Shown here: piece after piece, positions 8,657 to 17,753 of the stretch
Position numbering within the stretch: the first letter of the stretch is position 1
How the letters are laid out: every line of letters begins with the position of its first letter
Origin: Deltaproteobacteria bacterium
Lineage (GTDB): Bacteria; Desulfobacterota; DSM-4660; Desulfatiglandales; HGW-15
Direction of reading: 5' to 3'
DNA length: 45,120 nt
Assembly: GCA_016930835.1 (NCBI GenBank)
Contig: JAFGGA010000085.1
Span: 1 to 45,120, forward strand
Program-made: the position numbers and the translations under genes
Notes under the pieces: generated by a model
What the model was told of the DNA's origin: nothing
Database searches by the model: none
Seen by the model: the letters and a program-made list of their open reading frames with translations, nothing else

Positions 8657-8785
8657 CTTTTTTCCTTGGCGTTCATCCAGACGGAAGCGTTCAGAATTCA
8701 ACCGTCAGCGATCAGCCCATGAACAATGATTGTATGTCTCGCGTCCCCTGTGTACGCACAAATATATTGCGAGGGCGAGCATTCC

Positions 8786-9082
8786 CTAGCAATTACAACC
8801 CGAACCGGGCTCTATGTAAAGCTTCTGCTTAAGTTGACGCAATAAGGCCGGAGTCATCCCTTCAACATCCAGGAGTTCATCCAAATCCACAAATTCGCCA
8901 TTCTCTGTTTTGTGCTTTTGAATCCCCTCTACAATCTCAGGGTCTATACCGATAGAAATAAGCTGTTCTTTCGTGGCTGTATTGAGATTTATCTTGCCTT
9001 CTTTATCCTCTGCAAACAGCACCTCTGATGACATCAGCAGGATGCATACCATAGCCAATATTCCCATTATTTTTATTTTCAT
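8786..9082 (-). CDS. Exported helix-hairpin-helix protein (ComEA-like domain)
   Basis: The product has 98 residues: a signal peptide of about 24, then a helix-hairpin-helix block beginning INLNTATKEQLISIGID and ending VEGMTPALLRQLKQKL. This is the ComEA/type II secretion K-like fold. It ends in GSGCNC, giving two Cys near the C terminus. ComEA binds DNA in competence, but no competence gene is nearby. A sister protein lies at 20773, so the pair probably serves this cluster. AAAGGAC sits 7 bases before the ATG. It lies 12 bases downstream of the small membrane protein gene. Confidence 0.78.
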   Translation of the reverse strand: MKIKIMGILAMVCILLMSSEVLFAEDKEGKINLNTATKEQLISIGIDPEIVEGIQKHKTENGEFVDLDELLDVEGMTPALLRQLKQKLYIEPGSGCNC

Positions 9083-9094
9083 GTCTTAAGTCCT

Positions 9095-9292
9095 TTACCA
9101 TCCTAAATAATGATAGCTATACATAAAAAACCAGAATACAGCGGAAAAGCCATAGGATGCAATTCCGCTGAACGTTTTACGGGCAAGCGATGCGTTTTCG
9201 CTGTGGGCCTTGAAAATTCCCATGTAGATCGCGGCGCCGGTGGCCAGAAAAAGCACAAGGGCCATAAATATAAACACGATCATCATGAACAT
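9095..9292 (-). CDS. Small membrane protein, 65 aa
   Basis: Two hydrophobic helices are evident, about residues 1-24 and 43-62, joined by a polar loop with KAHSENASLARK. The GGGAGA site before 9292 supports the start. I do not recognise the family. It is embedded between a 50-residue membrane peptide and the helix-hairpin-helix protein with gaps of 16 and 12 bases, so it is probably part of one complex or transport unit in the inner membrane. Confidence 0.6.
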   Translation of the reverse strand: MFMMIVFIFMALVLFLATGAAIYMGIFKAHSENASLARKTFSGIASYGFSAVFWFFMYSYHYLGW

Positions 9293-9308
9293 GAATCACT
9301 CTCCCAAT

Positions 9309-9461
9309 TTAATAAAGTCCCAGATATTGAAAAAATGTCAGAACCGCAATGATTATCAGGGCGATAAGCATGCCGCTTAAATCCCTGTCCTTTTCCTCGA
9401 TACCGCTGTTCGCCATGTAATCGAACCCGTCCAGGTCGGTGGTGTGCTGGTTTCTTTCCAT
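9309..9461 (-). CDS. Small single-span membrane protein, 50 aa
   Basis: A 50-codon frame begins at 9461 with a strong AGGAGG 10 bases upstream and ends 16 bases before the next gene. The N-terminal 30 residues are polar (MERNQHTTDLDGFDYM...) and the last 20 form one membrane helix (GMLIALIIIAVLTFFQYLG). The gene fits exactly between the exporter and the 65-residue protein, with a ribosome site and no overlap, which argues that it is real. Its small size and single helix suggest an accessory subunit of the exporter, but no family is recognised. Confidence 0.65.
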   Translation of the reverse strand: MERNQHTTDLDGFDYMANSGIEEKDRDLSGMLIALIIIAVLTFFQYLGLY

Positions 9462-9476
9462 TCTTCTTATATCCTC

Positions 9477-10634
9477 CTAAACGGTCAGCAATCCGGTTTT
9501 GATACAGAGCAGGATCGCTGCCAGTAAAAATACGATACGCAAAAGGCCTGCCGCGCAGGTGACAACAAATCCCCTGACGCCGGCCCCGATAATATCCCTG
9601 AATGAAATACTCAATCCAAGGGCCGCGGCAGCCAGGGAAAAATCCCATTTCACCATATTAAAAATGGCATGATGGGCCGGCTCCTTGAACAGGTGCAGGC
9701 ATGCCAGGACCCAGATGAAGATAAATACGCCCAGCCATACCGGAAATTTGTTTATTCCTCTGGTGGCCCGGATGTTGGGGTCTTCGGGGTTTCGCAGTTT
9801 TCGTATAAACATTACCAGAAAAACATATATAAAACCAGCAGGCATTATAACATGCCGACCCACATCAAACCAATAGGCATAACGGCCGGCCTCATAGCTG
9901 GATGCATAGGCGGCATACAAGGACTGACTGCCGTTGCCGACTCCCACTGCAGCGACAAGGCCCATGTACTTTTCCGGAATATTGAAAGGCGCCGCTATCA
10001 GAGGCAGGATGAGCATGGCTATGATACCGAAGAGGATGACGCCGATGGACGCGTTCATGACCTGATATCCCTTGGCTTTGATGAGCGGCATCAGAATGAC
10101 CCCAGCATGTGGATCGCCGGTGGAAAGTCCTCCGGCTATGATGGAGCCATGGCGGTCATCCAGCCTGAAAAGCTTTGTAAACCAAAGCGTTACGGTGGCC
10201 GTAAGAAACAATGATACCACAATGATGAGGATGGGCCAAAACCCGAGCTTGAAGGCATGGAAAATCATAAAGTGGGGTCCAAGCATGATGATGCCCAGGG
10301 GCATGAGCATGTGGATATAGCTCAATCCACGCTTCCAGGAATCCGGAACGCCGAAAATATTCCCGATAATAAGGCCCAGAAGGATCGGGTTCCAGACAAA
10401 GTTGGAGTTCAGGATCTGAAAAAACGGCTGGTGGTTCAAAGGCCCTATCACCCAATCCAGCCATTGGAAGAGATTTTCCAGTGTAAACGGGTTGGGCACC
10501 CCTGCCAGGTTATTGCTGAAGATAGCTATAAAGAACATGGCAAGCAGGCCGGGCAGGACCTCCCGAAAAGTGTAAAGGGAGGTCAAAAACGATTTTCTTC
10601 TTACATCATAGGCTATTGCCTGGGCATTATTCAT
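9477..10634 (-). CDS. UPF0324/YeiH-family membrane protein, putative anion exporter
   Basis: This 385-residue inner-membrane protein has about ten hydrophobic helices. Regions such as NPILLGLIIGNIFGVP, LMPLGIIMLGPHFM and the Gly-rich IIAGGLSTGDPHAGVILMP resemble the UPF0324 (YeiH) family. Family members have been proposed to export sulfate or related anions, but transport has rarely been shown. It lies between the large exported protein (60 bases upstream) and the 50-residue membrane peptide (15 bases downstream). The arylsulfotransferase-like genes on the other arm would fit a sulfur oxyanion substrate, which is inference only. Confidence 0.7.
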   Translation of the reverse strand: MNNAQAIAYDVRRKSFLTSLYTFREVLPGLLAMFFIAIFSNNLAGVPNPFTLENLFQWLDWVIGPLNHQPFFQILNSNFVWNPILLGLIIGNIFGVPDSWKRGLSYIHMLMPLGIIMLGPHFMIFHAFKLGFWPILIIVVSLFLTATVTLWFTKLFRLDDRHGSIIAGGLSTGDPHAGVILMPLIKAKGYQVMNASIGVILFGIIAMLILPLIAAPFNIPEKYMGLVAAVGVGNGSQSLYAAYASSYEAGRYAYWFDVGRHVIMPAGFIYVFLVMFIRKLRNPEDPNIRATRGINKFPVWLGVFIFIWVLACLHLFKEPAHHAIFNMVKWDFSLAAAALGLSISFRDIIGAGVRGFVVTCAAGLLRIVFLLAAILLCIKTGLLTV

Positions 10635-10694
10635 ATCGATTTCCAGGTATTAAGATTGTTTTCCTTAATGCTTTTCAGGCATTGCACATCCGCT

Positions 10695-13616
10695 TTATCG
10701 CCTGATGTGTGCTGATCCACCGGTATTGACCGAACCGGATAATTTGGTTTCCGGGCCGTGTGAGCTGATACGCCACGATTCCATGAAACCGAGCCTGGGC
10801 AGCATTGATAGTCTCAGGAAACCTTCTATTGTTCCGGTAACCCCGATCAGTACATCGATATTGTTCCGGGGCCGGAAGGCCAGATTGTCTGTTGAATGCA
10901 GCTCATCGTCCTCGATTGTCTCCATGTGCCAGGCATGGATCATCTCACCATCGAAATGGTCTATCACGATCCGGAAAAGAGGTGTTCCGTCTTTTCGCTT
11001 CGGACCTTCATAAACGGGATGATCCTTATCCAGTATGATGGGCGCGGGATTGTCAAGGAGAACCTCATTCAATTGGTAACAATGGCCGCATACATCCGGC
11101 CTGACCATAAACCTGTCGTCGAACTCAAACGGCGTATCCCTCTTGAGCATCTGGATCTGACTATAGAGATAGAGCCTGGCCTTGCCCTCCTTAAAGGGGT
11201 CGTATATGTCCAGCTCAACGTGAATATCCTCGTGAGTAAACTGCATCTTTTCGGCGACAGGCAGATACTGGGGCAGCAGACCGATCGCGCCCTCATCGAG
11301 GGGGCCGAGGGTTTTCGATGCCACTTCCTTTCCTGTTTCATCTATGAGTACCAGGGCCACGGTTTTGGCATCCGGATCAATGGAAGCGCATTGGAGATCG
11401 TAGGCACCTATTTTCGCGTGTTCTCCGGCACCCATCAGGGTTTCTTTAGGTTTTTTGTATGTAAAACTGAAAGATTCAATGGATGGAGTTCCGAATTCCC
11501 GGATCTTCAGGTAATTGGAGCCTACATATTCCGGTATGATCCATGTGGCCCCTTCCGCGAAGATTTCGGGCATGAGGTAACGGTTCCCTGTATCCCGGTC
11601 CAGCCCCTGTGCGATCAGGAAATGGGCCCCCCAGCGGTTGCCCGAGTATTTCATGAGGCTCATTTCGCCTACAGGACGATCGTCAAGGTAGCAGTGATCC
11701 GTCATCCGGAGGGTCTTGTTTCTAATGCCAAGGAGTTCATCCTGCCAATACATCAGGTTGCCGTCGCCCATGGGTTGGTTTTTCCAGAAGTCCAGGTGGA
11801 CATTCTTGCGCACGATGGTGCTGGATCTGAAAGAAGCCAGGTAGGCCTTTTCCCCGAGCATGTAAAACTCTTCCCCTGACAGTGTCCGCATATTCCTTGA
11901 ATTGCGGGAACTGTAACAGAGGCCCGCGGGCGGAATGATAATTTTTCCGTTTCGATAATCCACATAACTGCCCCGGATAAAGATGCTTTCGGCCGATATC
12001 AATCGGTTCTTCTTACGATCCCGCGTATATTTTCTCATCAGGCCATCGAGCCTCGGCACAAAAGGTGCGGTATGGTCCGGCTCATAAAAAGAGCTGTCCG
12101 ATATGACCTTGGGATAAGAGGTGAATTGAGATTCCTCGACAACAGTGCCGAAAGAGGGATCGGCCAACCGCGTCAGAAAAGTATCTTCCAGTATAGGCTC
12201 CAGCACAGGAGACGATCCTATGAAAAAATCGATATTGTGCCGGCCTTCTTTCGGCCAGAAGACCATATTTTCCGTACGAGCGAAGAAATAGTCTCTCAGA
12301 TACTGTTCCCGAACCACATTTCCGTCCAATTTATCGACGACGACCTTGAATGCCGGACGGTTCCAGAAATTGGACCACTTTACGGGGCCTGTGCAGGTGT
12401 TGTGATCTTTATCAAATGTGATGGGTTCGGCGTTTTCAATCAGAAGTCGTTGGAGCATTCCCGTCATCATATTGGGCTCCAGGAGGACCTTGTAACGCTT
12501 ATCCAAAGGCCATGGCTCGCCATGCCGCACATTGATGAGACGGCGATAAACAACAAAATTCAATACCCCCTCCTGGAATCCATGGGATTTACCGGTCGAC
12601 CAGGGGACGAAATCGGAATTTTTCAGATGCAAAGGCTGCACCATGATCTCGATGCGGATATCCAGATCAGGAATGGTGAGATGGTAATCGTCCTTTTTCT
12701 TGCACATGCTTTTATATCCCTGGGCCGTAATGGGTTTTATAAGCTTTTCGGCATAAACCTTTCCGCCTGTAAAGCCGGTCACCCTCACCAGAAATCCGTC
12801 CGGCCTGCGAAAGGCGTATATCCTTTTGTCGAAGTAGAGACGGTAGTCATCCTGTCGGACATCCATTACAATGGGCCGGTGCATGGAAAAAGTGGCTTCC
12901 GTAATCCATGGAAATTCAATGGATTCGAATTGCGCCTCGTCGTAAGTGATGTTTTTGGCTACAAATCGACTGGCTCCATATAGATATTCCTTATCCATGC
13001 AGAATTTTTCAAGCTGCTCCACATAGCCTTCGCCTATTTTGATTGTGCGAATTTCTTCCCTCTCGGCAAAGACACTCGCAATGGGGAATTCAAGGGGCCA
13101 TCCGCCGGAAGGAGAGATGAGCGCCAGCTCCGCGTAAGGCTTTTCATAATGATCAGTGGCATAGTCATACCACATGCGGTAACCGGTATCTTCAACCTGG
13201 GCCTTCCGGCCCCCTTTTACTGAAAAATCTTTTACCGTGTACGTGCTGGATTCGAGGTCCACCAGATAGGTGTGTTCGCCCAGCAACAGGAACGGGTCTC
13301 TCCTCAGCGGTGCGGCGTCTCCGCTGGTCTCGGAAAGATAAAACAGGCCTCCGGCTGGAACTGTGGCCTTTCCGTCGCTGATCTCGCTTCCCCTCAGAAC
13401 AACGGCCTCGGAAAGGCTTTTCCCCTGACCGAGATAGTTTTTAAAGACTTTATTCCGGAGTCCAGGCAAATGGGGGAAAAAGGTCATATCATCGGCCGGT
13501 TCCAGGCCATGCGGATCATCCAGGGCATAAGCCTGTCTGATGCGGCCGTCCGTCATCAGAATGAAAGCGACGAGTACGCAGAAGAATGGAAATAATTTTT
13601 TAAGGCAATGAATCAT
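10695..13616 (-). CDS. Large exported protein with internal duplication, 973 aa
   Basis: After a signal peptide of about 30 residues, the protein is a tandem duplication. Segment one (about 45-480) and segment two (about 525-930) share ordered landmarks: FxPxLxGL, a VPAGGLFYLSE versus IPPAGLCYSSR turn, LLGEHTYLVDLESSTY versus MLGEKAYLASFRSSTI, and RLLIENAEPITFDKDH versus EVLLDNPAPIILDKDH. Both repeats look beta-rich, with no membrane helix after the signal, so the protein is probably periplasmic or cell-surface. I do not recognise the family. It is the first gene of the leftward operon, downstream of a regulator-type palindrome, and probably a main target of the adjacent two-component system. 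Confidence 0.72.
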   Translation of the reverse strand: MIHCLKKLFPFFCVLVAFILMTDGRIRQAYALDDPHGLEPADDMTFFPHLPGLRNKVFKNYLGQGKSLSEAVVLRGSEISDGKATVPAGGLFYLSETSGDAAPLRRDPFLLLGEHTYLVDLESSTYTVKDFSVKGGRKAQVEDTGYRMWYDYATDHYEKPYAELALISPSGGWPLEFPIASVFAEREEIRTIKIGEGYVEQLEKFCMDKEYLYGASRFVAKNITYDEAQFESIEFPWITEATFSMHRPIVMDVRQDDYRLYFDKRIYAFRRPDGFLVRVTGFTGGKVYAEKLIKPITAQGYKSMCKKKDDYHLTIPDLDIRIEIMVQPLHLKNSDFVPWSTGKSHGFQEGVLNFVVYRRLINVRHGEPWPLDKRYKVLLEPNMMTGMLQRLLIENAEPITFDKDHNTCTGPVKWSNFWNRPAFKVVVDKLDGNVVREQYLRDYFFARTENMVFWPKEGRHNIDFFIGSSPVLEPILEDTFLTRLADPSFGTVVEESQFTSYPKVISDSSFYEPDHTAPFVPRLDGLMRKYTRDRKKNRLISAESIFIRGSYVDYRNGKIIIPPAGLCYSSRNSRNMRTLSGEEFYMLGEKAYLASFRSSTIVRKNVHLDFWKNQPMGDGNLMYWQDELLGIRNKTLRMTDHCYLDDRPVGEMSLMKYSGNRWGAHFLIAQGLDRDTGNRYLMPEIFAEGATWIIPEYVGSNYLKIREFGTPSIESFSFTYKKPKETLMGAGEHAKIGAYDLQCASIDPDAKTVALVLIDETGKEVASKTLGPLDEGAIGLLPQYLPVAEKMQFTHEDIHVELDIYDPFKEGKARLYLYSQIQMLKRDTPFEFDDRFMVRPDVCGHCYQLNEVLLDNPAPIILDKDHPVYEGPKRKDGTPLFRIVIDHFDGEMIHAWHMETIEDDELHSTDNLAFRPRNNIDVLIGVTGTIEGFLRLSMLPRLGFMESWRISSHGPETKLSGSVNTGGSAHIRR

Positions 13617-13696
13617 GGGGTTTATCCATCCTAAAATAGTGTTAATTTCGTTGAGAAGATGACATGATGGACCAATAAATTCTCTTGTCTTAAATC

Positions 13697-13712
13697 TTCA
13701 AAAAACGTACCA
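13697..13712 (-). promoter_or_regulatory. Weak sigma-54-like promoter for the leftward operon
   Basis: On the minus strand the sequence TGGTACGTTTTTTGAA matches the -24/-12 pattern with the invariant GG at -24. At -12 it has GA instead of GC. It sits about 80 bases downstream of the palindrome at 13785 and about 80 bases before the start codon, both sensible distances. The -12 mismatch keeps confidence low. Confidence 0.33.
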
Positions 13713-13784
13713 TTCGTATAAGCTATTGTAATAAATGTTTATTTTTGATAGTAATCATTAAGACTCGATTATTGCGGAATGGGA

Positions 13785-13802
13785 TGTGCGGATCGTCGTA
13801 CA
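13785..13802. promoter_or_regulatory. Enhancer-like palindrome TGTGC-N8-GTACA
   Basis: The half-sites TGTGC and GTACA are separated by 8 bases, the same architecture as the two palindromes at 17354 and 17387. Its place upstream of the leftward operon and of the kinase gene suggests binding by the NtrC-type regulator encoded at 15939. Confidence 0.55.
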
Positions 13803-13950
13803 ATGGAATGATTATCGGAGGAAGAATCTTTTCATCAAGGATCTTCAGAAAGGTTGAGAATCATTTTGCCCTAAAATCAGAGGAATTATCGTAATCGTAA
13901 GATAATATGCTTTAACAATAATAGGCGGGTCGCAAAAGACGACCAAGTAT

Positions 13951-15942
13951 ATGGTATCACGTATGAAAATATCTCTAATCATGAGTATGTTAATGGTGCT
14001 GTTCATCAGCACAGGCGAAACAGCAGCAGAAAGAAAGGTCATTCGCGTGGGGGTCCGCCCTTCCGCGCCACCTTTTTGTTTTTTATCCCAGAATCAGGGT
14101 AAGGTTGGGCTCCGGGGTATCAATATAGACCTGATGAGCCAGATCGAAAAATACCTCCGTGTGAAAATGGAATACATAAGCTGCTCCGGTATCGAGCAAA
14201 GGCAACACTGGCTGTCTGAAGGTCGTGTAGATGTGATTGCACTTGTTTCCATGGAAGATATAGATTCGGTGGCTTTCCATTCTATACCCGTTGATTTTTC
14301 ACTCAATCGCCGTCTTTTTGTACACGAATCGTGTAAGACGATCGTTTGCGCGCGGGATTTGTCCAACAAGCAGGTGGTGACCATCGCAGGCGATCCATAC
14401 CATCCATTTGTCGGAGAAGTTGACCAGGACAATCTGATCGTGGTCCGGACCCCTCTCGAGGCCCTTCAGTTACTGAATAAAGGTTTGGTGGATGCCTTCC
14501 TGGCGCCTTCCGATCTGATTGCTCAATATCTGGTTCAGACCGAGCAACTGGAGCATGTCGTCATGGTGGGTGTGACTCTCCAGCGTATGCCCCTGGCCCT
14601 TGCCGTAAGGGCGGAAAATGATGAGCTGTTTGAAGAATTATCCAGGGCTGTTGAATACCTGAATCGTTCAGGGGCCTTGCAGCTGATCAAGGATAAATGG
14701 TACGGTGTTGTGTACCAACCGACCTCTTGGCGCCGCTATTCTAAGGTGATTTTCATATCCGTGTCGACCGTCATCTTTATCATGCTTGCTGTTTTTGCCT
14801 GGAATTTCCAGCTCAAAAGAAAAGTAAGAAAGGTCACAAGAGATCTGCAGAACTCTGAAAATAAATACAGGAATCTCATTGAAACGTCCCCGGATATGAT
14901 TTTTGTGGTGGATCAACAGGGCAGGATCGAGACCGCCAATCAGGAGGCGCGGATGATGATACACGAAGCCGGTTCGAAAAACGATCAGGAGCGGTATCTA
15001 TACAAATATGTCATCCCCGATGAATATGAGAAATTGAAGAAATTCCTGGCCTCTGTTTTCAATGGTCAGAGTGGATCGAGCCCCTTCCATTTTGTATACT
15101 CCAGCGGAGAGACTCGGGACATGGACGTGGCTGCCGTGCGTATTTCTTCTGGTGTAACCGATGAAGGCATGGCCTGTTTTTTTGTAAGAGATGTGACCGA
15201 ACGAAAACGTATGGAGCAAGAGCTGATTCAAGCGGACCGCCTGGCGACCATCGGAAAAATGGCCGCTGGAATAGCCCATGAGATCAACAACCCCATCGGC
15301 ATTGTGCGGGCGAACATCGAACTTATCCGGACGCGGGGCTGGTTTGCTGAAGAAGCAAGGGAATTTGTCGAATCCATTCGCAGAAACACCCTTCGGGCCG
15401 GCAAAATAACGCAGGATCTACTGGCCATCGCCAAACCCAAGACACCGGAGATGACCGAGGTGGATCTATGCAACCTCATCGATTTGACACTCGCCCTGCT
15501 CAACCACCAGCTAAAAGGGGTTGAGATCGATTTCGCCCCGTCCCAAAATCCTGTGTGGGTCCTGGGGGACAGGAATCTCCTGCAGCAGGTCCTTGTGAAC
15601 GTTTTCCTGAACGCCGTGACCGCTATGAAAGACAATTTGAAGAGGAAGATGCTCATCACATTTTGTTCTCCTCCTGGAGCGGATGCGGCCTGCCTGCGTA
15701 TCGAGGACAATGGCGAGGGTATACCCAAAAAATATCTCAATGAGATTTTTGAGGCCTTTTTCACCTATGGCAAGCTGGATGGCTTCGGTCTCGGGCTTTT
15801 TATCTGCCGACGGATAATAGAGCATCATGATGGTATGATATTTGCTGAGTCAGAAGAAGGGAGAGGTACACAGATAGTCATCGAATTGCCTCTTATTAAA
15901 GGACCGCGACAGGCTTCCATATGGGAAGGTATGGCATCATGA
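13951..15942 (+). CDS. Hybrid periplasmic-binding-domain sensor histidine kinase
   Basis: This is the sensor half of a two-component system. Residues 1-27 form a signal sequence and 28-255 a family 3 solute-binding domain (VIRVGVRPSAPPFCF, IDLMSQIEKYL, ALQLLNKGLVDAFL). A membrane helix spans about 265-285, followed by a PAS domain (about 300-415). The kinase core has His443 in GIAHEINNP, the N box LVNVFLNAV, IEDNGEGIP and GLGLFICRR. The binding domain should detect a periplasmic solute directly. It overlaps the regulator gene by an ATGA. Neither this ATG nor the one four codons later has a good ribosome site, so the start is uncertain. Confidence 0.9.
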   Translation: MVSRMKISLIMSMLMVLFISTGETAAERKVIRVGVRPSAPPFCFLSQNQGKVGLRGINIDLMSQIEKYLRVKMEYISCSGIEQRQHWLSEGRVDVIALVSMEDIDSVAFHSIPVDFSLNRRLFVHESCKTIVCARDLSNKQVVTIAGDPYHPFVGEVDQDNLIVVRTPLEALQLLNKGLVDAFLAPSDLIAQYLVQTEQLEHVVMVGVTLQRMPLALAVRAENDELFEELSRAVEYLNRSGALQLIKDKWYGVVYQPTSWRRYSKVIFISVSTVIFIMLAVFAWNFQLKRKVRKVTRDLQNSENKYRNLIETSPDMIFVVDQQGRIETANQEARMMIHEAGSKNDQERYLYKYVIPDEYEKLKKFLASVFNGQSGSSPFHFVYSSGETRDMDVAAVRISSGVTDEGMACFFVRDVTERKRMEQELIQADRLATIGKMAAGIAHEINNPIGIVRANIELIRTRGWFAEEAREFVESIRRNTLRAGKITQDLLAIAKPKTPEMTEVDLCNLIDLTLALLNHQLKGVEIDFAPSQNPVWVLGDRNLLQQVLVNVFLNAVTAMKDNLKRKMLITFCSPPGADAACLRIEDNGEGIPKKYLNEIFEAFFTYGKLDGFGLGLFICRRIIEHHDGMIFAESEEGRGTQIVIELPLIKGPRQASIWEGMAS

Positions 15943-17285
15943 AGCCCAAGATTTTGATCATAGACGACGAACCGGAATTTTTACATGTTCTAAAGAGCTA
16001 TTTTTCCTATAGTGGATATGAAGTGACCACGGCGCTTACGGCGGAAGATGGTCTCAGGTTCATAGAACAGACCTTTTTTGATGCTGTGGTTACGGATATG
16101 GCCATGCCGAGGGGCCGGAGCGGTCTGGAACTTCTCAAGGAGATCCGTCAGACGGATGGCATCATGCCGGTGATCATCATGACGGGTGTGGGAACGATAG
16201 AAAGCGCGGTGGAGGCCATCCAGATGGGGGCCTTTCATTACATCACAAAACCCTTCGACCCCCAGGAATTGGAGATCCTGGTGCGAAGGGCAACGGAAAG
16301 CGGCCGCATGCACCGGAAGCTCATCCAGACCGGTGTCACCGAAGAAGAGAATGGTCTCATCGCTGGAAATAACCGGCAGATCAATACTATTCTCCAGACC
16401 ATAGACAAGGTAGCCGACTCCGATGCGCCCGTACTCTTCCTGGGTGAGACGGGAACGGGCAAAAGCCTGTTTGCCCGTCGCGTTCACGATAAGAGCATTC
16501 GAAGGGGGAGACCTTTTTTGACCATTGACTGTGCGGCCTTGGCCGAGACGCTTTTGGAGAGTGAGCTTTTCGGACATGTAAAGGGATCCTTTACCGGAGC
16601 GGTGTCGGCCAAGAGGGGTCTTCTCGAGGAGGCCCAGGGCGGAACGGTTTTTTTGGATGAAATCGGGGAGATACCACCGGGCACCCAGGTGAAGCTGCTT
16701 CGAACCATACAGGAAAAAGAGATCAAACCGGTGGGTGGTAACCATTCCATCAGGATAGACGTCCGGTTTGTGTCGGCCACCAGCCGGAACCTGGAGGAGG
16801 AGATCGAGAAGGGCCATTTCCGTGAAGACCTGTATTTCCGTCTTGCGGTTATTCCTCTTCGGATGCCACCGCTTCGGGAGCGCAGAGAGGATCTGCCCCA
16901 GTTCATCGCCCATTTTGTGAATGTCTACAATAAAAGGTACAAGAAAAAGGTTTCCCGGATCGATCCAAAGGTCATGCAAATGCTCAACTCGTCATTCTGG
17001 AAAGGAAATATCCGGGAGCTGGAAAACGCTATTGAAAGGGCCGTTCTCCTGGCGGAGGGAGAAACCATCACAGGAGACCTGTTCGGTTATCAGACACAGG
17101 GATTCGCCGGCGATGACAGGGAATACCATTCTCTTCCCCTCAAAGAGATAGTGGAAGAGGCGGAGAAACAGGCCATTCAGCAGGTGCTTGCAGAAACGGA
17201 AGGCAACAGGACGGAGGCTGCCAAGAAATTGGGTATCGGCCGACGTACGCTTTACGACAAGATGGCCGCTTACACGCTCAAATAA
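15939..17285 (+). CDS. NtrC-type sigma-54-dependent response regulator
   Basis: The 448-residue regulator has a receiver domain (phospho-acceptor Asp53 in VVTDMAMP). Its AAA+ activator domain has Walker A GETGTGKS, ESELFGHVKG and Walker B GGTVFLDEIG. A Fis-type helix-turn-helix closes the protein (EGNRTEAAKKLGIGRRTLYDK). The sigma-54 contact loop reads GSFTGA rather than the usual GAFTGA. The start at 15939 overlaps the kinase stop as ATGA, which implies translational coupling. The three palindromes at 13785, 17354 and 17387 are probable binding sites, and the promoter at 17573 is a probable target. Confidence 0.94.
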   Translation: MKPKILIIDDEPEFLHVLKSYFSYSGYEVTTALTAEDGLRFIEQTFFDAVVTDMAMPRGRSGLELLKEIRQTDGIMPVIIMTGVGTIESAVEAIQMGAFHYITKPFDPQELEILVRRATESGRMHRKLIQTGVTEEENGLIAGNNRQINTILQTIDKVADSDAPVLFLGETGTGKSLFARRVHDKSIRRGRPFLTIDCAALAETLLESELFGHVKGSFTGAVSAKRGLLEEAQGGTVFLDEIGEIPPGTQVKLLRTIQEKEIKPVGGNHSIRIDVRFVSATSRNLEEEIEKGHFREDLYFRLAVIPLRMPPLRERREDLPQFIAHFVNVYNKRYKKKVSRIDPKVMQMLNSSFWKGNIRELENAIERAVLLAEGETITGDLFGYQTQGFAGDDREYHSLPLKEIVEEAEKQAIQQVLAETEGNRTEAAKKLGIGRRTLYDKMAAYTLK

Positions 17286-17353
17286 GATCGTTGATCAACT
17301 ATACCAATCATTGTATGTCCAAAATTCCATGTAATCGATCTGTTTTAAAAAAA

Positions 17354-17371
17354 TGTGCATAACCCCGCACA
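17354..17371. promoter_or_regulatory. Enhancer palindrome 1, TGTGC-N8-GCACA
   Basis: TGTGCATAACCCCGCACA is a perfect five-base inverted pair with an 8-base spacer. It lies about 215 bases upstream of the sigma-54 promoter and 33 bases (about three helical turns) from a second copy, centre to centre. This is a classic arrangement for an NtrC-type activator. Confidence 0.65.
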
Positions 17372-17386
17372 GAACCTTGATTAAGA

Positions 17387-17404
17387 TGTACGTCAGGCCG
17401 CACA
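17387..17404. promoter_or_regulatory. Enhancer palindrome 2, TGTAC-N8-GCACA
   Basis: TGTACGTCAGGCCGCACA has the same half-sites and spacing as the copy at 17354, on the same face of the helix. Together the pair could hold two regulator dimers. Confidence 0.62.
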
Positions 17405-17572
17405 TTTGAAAGCCCGGGATCTCTTTATTTTTTTTGATATCTTATAGGATGTAGCATAAATCTTTCCATTCTCTCTTTTTTAAATGAATTATCAAAGGGT
17501 TGTAAGATAACTACCCCTCCTTTTCCTGCTTAAATATCCATTCGTCATGATAACCGTAGCTTCTCGTGATAA

Positions 17573-17587
17573 GGCATGAGTCTTGCT
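17573..17587 (+). promoter_or_regulatory. Sigma-54 promoter for the arylsulfotransferase-like genes
   Basis: GGCATGAGTCTTGCT fits the -24/-12 consensus (GGCAY-N5-TTGCT), with GG and GC ten bases apart. Transcription would begin near 17598, giving a leader of about 155 bases before the gene at 17754. The enhancer pair lies upstream at a suitable distance. Confidence 0.7.
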
Positions 17588-17753
17588 GATCGTATTATAG
17601 ATGGTTTGATGATGCAGCCGGGCAGAACCCTTAGACCGCTCTAAAAATGGAAACGAAAGGAGGAGAGCGAAAATCAAGGCATTATTACTGGTATGCATTC
17701 CCGTTAACCTGCAAAAAGATTCATATAACCAATCAAAAAGAGGAGGGTAAAAA

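Larger units (their letters stand above)
13617..13950. other. Divergent control region between the two arms of the cluster
   Basis: AT-rich stretch between the leftward operon and the sensor-kinase gene. It holds one enhancer-type palindrome (13785-13802), a weak sigma-54-like element pointing left (13697-13712), and a short inverted repeat GGTCG/CGACC (13928-13944) just before the kinase start. I see no convincing sigma-54 promoter for the kinase gene itself. Confidence 0.5.

Noticed and set aside
10896-11879. 327-codon frame antisense to the large exported protein
   Set aside because: It has no ribosome site, no recognisable domain and lies entirely inside a better-supported gene on the other strand.
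13803-13950. Sigma-54 promoter for the sensor-kinase gene
   Set aside because: I tried each GG in this stretch and none has GC ten bases later.
15990-16979. 329-codon frame antisense to the NtrC-type regulator
   Set aside because: The plus-strand frame has every AAA+ and receiver motif; this one has none.
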